A stretch of DNA of 64,000 nucleotides from UBA11986 sp963734955. Lineage in GTDB: Bacteria > Bacteroidota > Ignavibacteria > UBA10030 > UBA6906. Positions within the stretch are counted from its first letter, which is position 1, and each line of letters opens with the position of its first letter. The DNA is taken from contig CAVTJO010000007.1 in NCBI GenBank assembly GCA_963734955.1, positions 124,001 through 188,000 on the forward strand. The letters are read 5' to 3'. The position numbers and the translations under genes were made by a program. Shown in pieces: positions 45,152 to 51,747 of this stretch. A model generated the notes under the pieces. That model saw only the letters and a list, made by a program, of their open reading frames with translations, was not told the origin of the DNA and did not search any database.

Positions 45152-46177
45152 ATGCAGCAACCCTCCACCGCATTCATTTCAAAATTCATGACTCTTGAAC
45201 GTCACATTGCTGAAGGTGAGCAAGCGCATCCCGACGCGACCGGAGCGTTTTCGGGATTGCTGCACAGTCTTTCTCTTGCCGCCAAGCTCGTGTGGCGCGA
45301 GGTGACAAAGGCCGGACTGGTGAATATTCTGGGAACAACTGACCGTCAGAACATCAGCGGCGATGAAGTGAAGAAGCTGGATGAGTTTGCCGACGAGACA
45401 ATTTACAGAGCAATGGATCACGGCGGACATTTATGTGTGATGGCGTCCGAGGAAAACGAAGGTCTGTTGCACATCCCCGATCATTACAAGCATGGCAAGT
45501 ACGTGCTGATCTATGATCCTCTTGACGGATCGGGCAATATCGATGCGAACATCACAGTAGGGACAATCTTCTCTGTATTCAAACGCATGACGCGATCCGG
45601 TCAAGGTACCATGGACGACGTTCTGCAGCCCGGGTACAACCAGGTAGCCGCAGGGTATGTCCTCTTCAGCTCAAGTATGATGTTTGTGTATTCCACCGGA
45701 CATGGTGTCCACGGCTTTACCCTTGATCCTTCCGTGGGAGAATTCCTTCTTTCACACGAGAACATCAGGATACCGTCGCGCGGCTCGATCTATGCTGTAA
45801 ACGAGGGCAACTACAACAGGTGGGATCCTGCCATGCGCAGGTACATCGAATACCTGAAATGCGATGACAAAGGCGAGGGGCGACCCTATTCAGGTCGATA
45901 CATCGGCTCCCTCGTCGCTGACGTCCATCGAACACTGCTCTATGGCGGTATCTACTGTTATCCCGGCGATTCGAGGAATCCCCAGGGAAAACTCCGCCTG
46001 ATGTACGAGAACAATCCATTGGCATATATCGTTGAGCAGGCGGGTGGAGCGGCATCGGATGGCAAGCAGAGGATCCTGGACATCGTTCCAGAGAAGCTCC
46101 ACCAGCGAGCGCCGCTGTTCATCGGGAGCGCCGAGGATGTGAAGATTGCGGAAGAATTCCTGGCGGGCAAGCGATAG
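45152..46177 (+). CDS. fbp: class I fructose-1,6-bisphosphatase
   Basis: 341 residues from the ATG at 45152 (AGAGGA just upstream). The metal and substrate motifs are present: VMASEENEG, YDPLDGSGNIDANITVGTIF, and the binding region YRNPG-like GGIYCYPGDSRNPQGKLRLMYENNP. It dephosphorylates fructose-1,6-bisphosphate at the committed step of gluconeogenesis. It stands alone after the ABC pair and ends 25 bases before a bidirectional terminator. Confidence 0.96.
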   Translation: MQQPSTAFISKFMTLERHIAEGEQAHPDATGAFSGLLHSLSLAAKLVWREVTKAGLVNILGTTDRQNISGDEVKKLDEFADETIYRAMDHGGHLCVMASEENEGLLHIPDHYKHGKYVLIYDPLDGSGNIDANITVGTIFSVFKRMTRSGQGTMDDVLQPGYNQVAAGYVLFSSSMMFVYSTGHGVHGFTLDPSVGEFLLSHENIRIPSRGSIYAVNEGNYNRWDPAMRRYIEYLKCDDKGEGRPYSGRYIGSLVADVHRTLLYGGIYCYPGDSRNPQGKLRLMYENNPLAYIVEQAGGAASDGKQRILDIVPEKLHQRAPLFIGSAEDVKIAEEFLAGKR

Positions 46178-46202
46178 CACGTTCGATTTCCCCTCAAACA
46201 AA

Positions 46203-46237
46203 AAAGCCCGATCATGAGATCGGGCTTTCATTTTGTA
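46203..46237. terminator. bidirectional rho-independent terminator
   Basis: 11-bp perfect stem AAAGCCCGATC (46203-46213) / GATCGGGCTTT (46218-46228) around ATGA. TTTCATTTTG follows on the plus strand and TTTTTG on the minus strand, so it serves both the bisphosphatase gene (+) and the opposing CpoB-like gene (-). Confidence 0.9.
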
Positions 46238-46251
46238 TCAGCTTCACACAC

Positions 46252-46926
46252 TCACTTCAGCTTTGCGAGCTTTTCCTTTGCCTTTTCCACGAGGGAGCTC
46301 ACCGGGTATGATGTAACCAATGTGTTGTATGCTTCCTTTGCTGCTGCCTTGTCACCCATCGCAAGGCATGCATTACCAATCATGAGTTGAGCGGCCGACT
46401 TCTTTTCGGATTTCTTGGAGTCGAGCACCATCTTGAAATGGTCGATGGCTTCCTTGTACTTCCTCAGTCCGTAGTATGATTCCCCGATCCAGTAGTGGCA
46501 ATTGTCGGCCAGATCCTCCCGGATATTCCCGTTCAGAAGCCCTTCGAATTCCTGGATCGCTTCGGAGAACCTCTTCTGGCGGAATGTGGCGAGGGCGCCG
46601 TCGTAATCCGTTGCGGCAGTTGTCGATGGCGAAGCGACGGGCTCCGGTTTTGGTGTCGGTGTCGTCGCCGCCTGGTTGAGTCGTGTTTCCAGTTCTGCGG
46701 CGCGAGCAGTGAGGTTGCGGTTTTCGGTGGCAAGGGCATCAACCTGTTGATTCAGACGCCGGTTTTCATTCGTGAGGCTGTCAACCTTGTATTCGAGACG
46801 TGCATTTGCGGAAACCGGCGGTGGTGTTTGCCATGTATCAGAAGATGTGTCCTCGACTGTGCCACACCCATTGAGAAGAAGAGCAGCAATGGCGAGGGAA
46901 GGGAACATCGTGGTGATTGACTTCAT
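46252..46926 (-). CDS. CpoB/YbgF-like TPR lipoprotein
   Basis: 224 residues. The lipobox is LLNGC (Cys near residue 21). A coiled coil follows (LEYKVDSLTNENRRLNQQVDAL, residues ~45-85), then a Pro/Thr-rich linker and three TPR units (about 105-220). This is the plan of CpoB/YbgF, which coordinates the Tol-Pal complex and peptidoglycan synthase at division; the family usually has a leader peptide rather than a lipid anchor, so this could also be an unrelated TPR protein. No tolB or pal gene is near. The start has AAGGAGGA eight bases before it. Confidence 0.75.
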   Translation of the reverse strand: MKSITTMFPSLAIAALLLNGCGTVEDTSSDTWQTPPPVSANARLEYKVDSLTNENRRLNQQVDALATENRNLTARAAELETRLNQAATTPTPKPEPVASPSTTAATDYDGALATFRQKRFSEAIQEFEGLLNGNIREDLADNCHYWIGESYYGLRKYKEAIDHFKMVLDSKKSEKKSAAQLMIGNACLAMGDKAAAKEAYNTLVTSYPVSSLVEKAKEKLAKLK

Positions 46927-47013
46927 CCGGGACTTCCTCCTTAGATGTGACTAATGTCGCAACAAATGTATCAAACCACGTGCGTAATGTCAAGCATTTG
47001 ATCGGTGTTTCAG

Positions 47014-47973
47014 CTACATCGTGGACCTGCAGTGGCGCGCCAGGCTGTCACATACTTCATGGACTACGGAGTCGGGCACTCCGTCTGGGTGTTGCGATTG
47101 CAGCCTCATATCGCAGATCTCGTTCACATAGTCAACGGCAACAAACTTCTTCGTGCCTGTAATGGCGATTTCCGTCGAGAAGAACTCCAGTGCGCACACT
47201 TCGGAGATCTTCTCCGTTGTAGTGATGAGAGGCAGTAACCCGTAATCGGTCAATTCGTTGGCTGAGATCTCGCCATAGATATGGGTTTCGTCATCCCACC
47301 AGCAGGGAATGGTTGTAGCGCCGGCCCGGAACACACGGAACCATGCCTTTCTCGATCCAAGCAGGTCCGGCGTGATTTTTTCCTGCAACAGGTATTTGTC
47401 GTTCTTGTGGTGCTGCCGCGACTCAAGAATGTCCTTGAGTGTTTCCGCCCCCAGGATGACACCGATACCACCTCCCGTTGTGTTGGCAGGCTTGATGATG
47501 AATGGACGTCCGAGCTTTGCGAGCTCACCGAGGCTGAGTTCAATGTCTCTTCGTTTATTGTAGGGAGAGATGATGATGGTGAACGGGACGTCAACTCCTT
47601 TCGTGATGAATTCCAGATGCATCGTTGCTTTGTCGACTGCATGGCTCACTGCGTCAGGGTGGTTGAGATACTTGATGGAGGATTTTCTGATGTGCCGGGC
47701 GAGAGGAAGAAAATTTTCGTCGGCGTCCGATGCCCGGTCGAGGAATGCTCCGAAGGAGAGTGTTCCTTTCTGAAGCTGCCTCAGGGTTTCATGGACGTTA
47801 TGATGTGAGATGGAATAGAAGCTCAGACCGTGGAGCTGTATGCACCTTTCGAGCAATGCAATGAATGCCCGGTCATATTCCCAGTCCCATGCAACGGCAA
47901 GGTCGAAGTGTTCGACAGTCATGGTTCGACGAAGAGCATGACGTAGGATAGACAAAAGGAATTTCCCTATCAA
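47014..47973 (-). CDS. ATP-grasp-domain protein
   Basis: 319 residues from a TTG at 47973, the frame's only start with a clear ribosome site (AAGGAG, 4 bases before); the ATG at 47922 is an alternative giving 302 residues. The ATP-grasp pattern is visible: PFIIKPANTTGGGIGV (nucleotide-binding loop near residue 165), KYLLQEKI and FVAVDYVNEICDM (metal-binding strand). The enzyme class joins a carboxyl group to an amine, thiol or hydroxyl with ATP. The acceptor is unknown. It is divergent from the TPR lipoprotein gene by 45 bases. Confidence 0.72.
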   Translation of the reverse strand: MIGKFLLSILRHALRRTMTVEHFDLAVAWDWEYDRAFIALLERCIQLHGLSFYSISHHNVHETLRQLQKGTLSFGAFLDRASDADENFLPLARHIRKSSIKYLNHPDAVSHAVDKATMHLEFITKGVDVPFTIIISPYNKRRDIELSLGELAKLGRPFIIKPANTTGGGIGVILGAETLKDILESRQHHKNDKYLLQEKITPDLLGSRKAWFRVFRAGATTIPCWWDDETHIYGEISANELTDYGLLPLITTTEKISEVCALEFFSTEIAITGTKKFVAVDYVNEICDMRLQSQHPDGVPDSVVHEVCDSLARHCRSTM

Positions 47974-47981
47974 GTCGCTCC

Positions 47982-48010
47982 TTGTTATTCACTTCCCTAA
48001 TCGGTATATT
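47982..48010 (+). promoter_or_regulatory. sigma-70-like promoter of the TPR-DUF4292-EnvC-CHASE2 operon
   Basis: TTGTTA (47982-47987), 17-base spacer, TATATT (48005-48010). The start of transcription would fall near 48017, just before the ATG at 48019, so either that start is leaderless or the GTG at 48037, which follows AAAGGGAGG, is the true start. Confidence 0.6.
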
Positions 48011-48018
48011 TTTCCTGA

Positions 48019-48402
48019 ATGACTAAAGGGAGGTATGTGAGACGAGACGTTTTTCTTGTTGTGATGACCGTTATGATGGTGGGGATTTTGCTTGGAGGAT
48101 GTTCTTCCACCCGCGAAAGTTCCTCCAATTCCTCGATGGATGCAGGATCCATTGTGCGCGATTCGACAACACAAGCCGCGCATGACGCCGCACTTCAGCA
48201 TTTCGTCGACGGCTCGGTGTATGAAATGAAGGGCGAATACGCGCAAGCGGTGCTGGAGTACCAGGATGCTCTCCGGTATGATCGGGATGACGCCATCTAC
48301 TTTGCACTCTCCAAATGCTACTCCCAGCTCGGCAAGCACTCGCTGGCAATCGAGACCGGCAGGGCAGGCCGTACAGCGCGCACCGGAGAAGCTCGACTAT
48401 AG
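48019..48402 (+). CDS. TPR lipoprotein, N-terminal part (gene interrupted by a frameshift)
   Basis: 127 residues. The lipoprotein signal ends with LLGGC, the site of lipidation. One TPR unit (AALQHFVDGSVYEMKGEYAQAVLEYQDAL) follows. The frame then derails after ETGR into unrelated sequence and stops at 48402. The matching TPR continuation is in the next frame from 48362. Dropping a single G from the GGG at 48362-48364 rejoins the halves as ...ETGRQAVQRAP.... The full product would be about 584 residues. It is an outer-membrane-type TPR lipoprotein, start 48019 or GTG 48037. Confidence 0.72.
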   Translation: MTKGRYVRRDVFLVVMTVMMVGILLGGCSSTRESSSNSSMDAGSIVRDSTTQAAHDAALQHFVDGSVYEMKGEYAQAVLEYQDALRYDRDDAIYFALSKCYSQLGKHSLAIETGRAGRTARTGEARL

Positions 48403-49771
48403 ACGCAACCTTGCAAACGCATACATAGCCGCCTACGATCTTGATTCCGCTGCGCATGAATACGAGGAGATCGTGAAGCGGGACTCGAATACGATTGAAA
48501 ACTGGTACAGTCTTGCGCGGCTGTACCAGGTTCGCAACCCGAAGAAAGCACTGCACGTGTTCGAGGTGATGTCGGAACGGTTTGGAGCAGAGTGGGATGT
48601 GCTGCTCCAGGTCAGTGAATTGTACAATCAAATGGGGGAATACGGGAAGGCCGCTGATGCCCTCAAAAAGATGTCGGCACTTGACCCCGGCAACGCCGAG
48701 TTGAAACGCAGCCTTGCGCAGACCTATCTGAAGGCAAAGAAACTCGATGAAGCGGACACACTCTACGCTGAGCTGACGACAACATTTCCCGATAATCTTG
48801 ACTACCTCGGGGAATTCGGCATTGTCCATCTTCTCAAAAAGGAGTATGGAAAGGCGGACTCGGTGTTTGATGTGCTGCTTTCAAGTGACTCGATTGCCGT
48901 TGAGGCTCAGTTGCATATCGGCGAGGTCTACTTCGGTCAGGTGGAAAAGGACTCGACGCTGATACCTGCGGCGGTCAGAGTCTTTGAGCGAATTCGCGAT
49001 AAACATGCCAATGACTGGAGGCCATACTGGTTCCTTGGCGCCCTCGGGGCAATCGGTCGTGACAGCTCGATGGCTGTGGACAACTTCCGCAAAGTCACGG
49101 AGCTTTCCAGTGGCAATGCTGATGCCTGGGTGTACCTCTCGCAGGTGTTCCTGGAACGCAATGACTTTCAGGGCGTGATCACAGTGCTGGAGAAGGCCAT
49201 CACGATTGTGCCGAACGACTTTCGGGTGAACTTTTTCCTCGGGGTGGCGTACAACCGCGTCGGGCGGAACGAGGATGCGGTCCGTGTTCTGGAGAAGGCG
49301 CGCCAGATCAATCCCAAAGACATCAACGCAATCAGTCAACTTGCACTGGTCTACGATGGGATGAAACGCTACGACGAGAGCGACAGATTGTACGAAGAGG
49401 GACTGAAGATCGATACGAATAACGCCCTCATCCTCAATAACTATGGCTACAGTCTTGCAGATCGAAACATCCAGGTCGACCGGGCATTGGAGATGGCCAA
49501 GAAAGCCGTTGCGGCCCAGCCTGATAACACCTCGTTCCTTGATACAATCGGGTGGGTGTACTTTCGCCTCGGCGAGTATAAACAGGCTGAAGTGTATATC
49601 AAGAAGGCAATCGACAAGGGGGAAGTCAGTCCGGTTGTCCATGAACATCTCGGCGACGTCTACTATAAGATGAAGGATCCGGAACGCGCACTGGAGGAGT
49701 GGAGGATTGCCCTGAAAATGGATGAAAGCAACGTGCCGCTCCGGGAGAAGATTGCGCGCGGATCGCTATGA
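48362..49771 (+). CDS. TPR lipoprotein, C-terminal part (continues from 48019-48402 after a frameshift)
   Basis: About 470 residues of TPR repeats, open from 48266 but homologous only from about 48362. Roughly a dozen TPR units are visible (for example NLANAYIAAYDLDSAAHEYE, then HIGEVYFG further on, and NYGYSLADRNIQVDRALEMA). They give a long right-handed superhelix for protein assembly. The stop overlaps the next gene start by four bases (ATGA), so translation continues into the DUF4292 gene. The shift is at a G run and could be a sequencing error, a real mutation or recoding. Confidence 0.75.
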   Translation, partial: GQAVQRAPEKLDYRRNLANAYIAAYDLDSAAHEYEEIVKRDSNTIENWYSLARLYQVRNPKKALHVFEVMSERFGAEWDVLLQVSELYNQMGEYGKAADALKKMSALDPGNAELKRSLAQTYLKAKKLDEADTLYAELTTTFPDNLDYLGEFGIVHLLKKEYGKADSVFDVLLSSDSIAVEAQLHIGEVYFGQVEKDSTLIPAAVRVFERIRDKHANDWRPYWFLGALGAIGRDSSMAVDNFRKVTELSSGNADAWVYLSQVFLERNDFQGVITVLEKAITIVPNDFRVNFFLGVAYNRVGRNEDAVRVLEKARQINPKDINAISQLALVYDGMKRYDESDRLYEEGLKIDTNNALILNNYGYSLADRNIQVDRALEMAKKAVAAQPDNTSFLDTIGWVYFRLGEYKQAEVYIKKAIDKGEVSPVVHEHLGDVYYKMKDPERALEEWRIALKMDESNVPLREKIARGSL

Positions 49772-50538
49772 GATACCGCTGGTGGTTCGTTGTTTGTGTC
49801 GCGCTTCTCTCGTCCTGCGCCCCCAAACGATCGGAACTGTTGCTGGACACCAAGTCCATCGATGCGAAGACTCTTATCTCGCTGGTGCGGGAACGGGAAG
49901 AACAACTCCGGTCGGTCGTCGGCAAAGGAACAGTGGCATTTGAAAGTCCGGAGATGGCAGGCACAGCGGCATTCGAGCTTTCGCTCAAGAAACCCGACTC
50001 GCTGCTGGTAACATTCGAAGGTCCATTCGGGATTGACCTGGGGACACTCTTTGTCAGTCGGGAAAAGTATCTGCTCTACAACAGTATGGAAAACAGGGTC
50101 ATCACGGGAGTGCCGAGCTCATCCACGATCCGGTCCATGCTTCCGTTCGATCTTACATTGGATCAGATAATCGGTGCATTCTCCGGATCGTTTCCGTTTC
50201 CATCGGATACGCAGTCATTGCAGACCTACTCGGTTGACGACGACATGTTTCTTCTGTTGTACCGATGCGGCTCCGGTACGTGCAGGTACTGGATCGACTC
50301 CCGGTATGTTCTTGTCGGGAAATATGAACTGCGTGATGAACATGATGCGCTGGTGATGGATGCGGTTTCCTCCTCCTTTACCGACGATGGGGTTGCCTGC
50401 GCACCGAAGCGCATCCGCATCAGGTTCCCCTCCCAGCAAAGGCAGTTGTCGGTCAGCTATTCGTCCATCACGCTGAACGATGCGGCACCATCGTTCGTGT
50501 TTTCCATTCCTTCAAATGCTCGAACAACAATCCGCTGA
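49768..50538 (+). CDS. DUF4292 / LolB-like outer-membrane lipoprotein
   Basis: 256 residues. The lipobox is LLSSC (Cys17). The mature part is beta-rich (TAAFELSLKKPDSLLVTFEGPFGIDLGTLFV), as expected of the LolA/LolB-like DUF4292 fold that binds lipoprotein acyl chains. It overlaps the TPR gene by four bases and precedes EnvC by three. The TPR-DUF4292-EnvC order is widely seen in Bacteroidota. A role in outer-membrane lipoprotein handling is inferred from fold. Confidence 0.85.
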   Translation: MRYRWWFVVCVALLSSCAPKRSELLLDTKSIDAKTLISLVREREEQLRSVVGKGTVAFESPEMAGTAAFELSLKKPDSLLVTFEGPFGIDLGTLFVSREKYLLYNSMENRVITGVPSSSTIRSMLPFDLTLDQIIGAFSGSFPFPSDTQSLQTYSVDDDMFLLLYRCGSGTCRYWIDSRYVLVGKYELRDEHDALVMDAVSSSFTDDGVACAPKRIRIRFPSQQRQLSVSYSSITLNDAAPSFVFSIPSNARTTIR

Positions 50539-50541
50539 ACG

Positions 50542-51747
50542 TTGGTGCACAGAGGTGCAACATACGTCTTCCTGCTGATTCTTCTTCTGGTGGCAGGGGG
50601 TCTGCACTCATCATCAAAGGATGAGATCAAGAAGCGTCAGGCCGAGCTGCAATCCATCCGCGAGCAGATCAAGCAATTCGAGTCAAAAATTGAAGAGCAG
50701 CAAAAGAGCGAACGGGCGACATTGGAGCTTCTGGATACGTATGACCGAAAGGCAACACTCGTCCGGCGCCTCATCACAAAACTCCGCAGTGAAGAGCAGG
50801 AGATCCTCATCGGCGTTGATGCGACCCGCTCGGAGATCAAACGACTCGAGTCGCAATTGGGATTTCTCAAGAGCCATTATGCAAGCTACGTTGCCTCGGC
50901 GTACAAAGCAGGCCAGCTGCACGACATTGAGTTGCTTCTTGCGTCACGTTCCATCAACCAGTTTTATGTCAGGGTCGAATATCTCCGCCGCTTTTCCGAG
51001 CAACGCAAGACCGATATCGGGAAGATACGGATCAAGCGAGACGAGATCGAGGACCGGCAGGCGGAGTTGCAGGGACAGTTGAGTGAAGGACGGCGACTGA
51101 TCGCGGAAAAAGGTGCCGAAGAGGATCAACTGGCAGCGCTTTCAGCAGACAGGCGCGATGTGCTTGAGCAGATCCGCAAGGACAAGAAGACCGCCCAGCG
51201 CGAGCTGGAGCGCCGCATTCAGTCGGCGCAGGAACTGGAAAAGATGATCAGTGATCTGATCGAGCAGGAACGGATCAGGCAGGCCAGAGTGGCCGAACAG
51301 CAACATGCCGGAAAGCTTCCCCAGCCGCCGGCTCTGGCAGGGACGTTCGAGACAAAAAGGGGCAAGCTCCGCTGGCCGGTGAATGAAGGTGCAGTTGTCG
51401 CGCATTTTGGCAATCAGAAACATCCCACGCTGAAGACCATAACCCAAAATACCGGTATCGACATCGCTGTGAAATCCGGTACACCTGTGGATGCCGTTGC
51501 AGATGGTGAAGTCGCCACGATCTGGTGGCTCCCTTCGTATGGCAACATCGTTATCATTGACCATCACGGCGGATATCGTACGGTCTATTCACATCTCGCC
51601 GATATCTCTGTAACACAGGGTCAGACAGTGAAGGAAGGTGAGAGCATTGGAACGAGCGGTGAGGCGCTCGAAGGACCACGCCTCCATTTCGAGATCTGGA
51701 AGGACCGCGAGAAACAGAACCCTGAACTCTGGCTCACCCGACAATGA
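50542..51747 (+). CDS. EnvC-like murein hydrolase activator (degenerate LytM domain)
   Basis: 401 residues from a TTG at 50542 (GTG at 50545 is as likely). A signal peptide is followed by a long coiled coil (residues ~25-245) and a C-terminal LytM/M23 domain. In the usual HxGxD zinc motif the His is Asn (NTGIDIAV), and in the GPHLHFE motif the first His is Arg (GPRLHFE), so two of four zinc ligands are gone. This is the EnvC pattern: the protein activates cell-wall amidases rather than cutting peptidoglycan itself. It overlaps the CHASE2 gene by four bases. Confidence 0.88.
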   Translation: MVHRGATYVFLLILLLVAGGLHSSSKDEIKKRQAELQSIREQIKQFESKIEEQQKSERATLELLDTYDRKATLVRRLITKLRSEEQEILIGVDATRSEIKRLESQLGFLKSHYASYVASAYKAGQLHDIELLLASRSINQFYVRVEYLRRFSEQRKTDIGKIRIKRDEIEDRQAELQGQLSEGRRLIAEKGAEEDQLAALSADRRDVLEQIRKDKKTAQRELERRIQSAQELEKMISDLIEQERIRQARVAEQQHAGKLPQPPALAGTFETKRGKLRWPVNEGAVVAHFGNQKHPTLKTITQNTGIDIAVKSGTPVDAVADGEVATIWWLPSYGNIVIIDHHGGYRTVYSHLADISVTQGQTVKEGESIGTSGEALEGPRLHFEIWKDREKQNPELWLTRQ

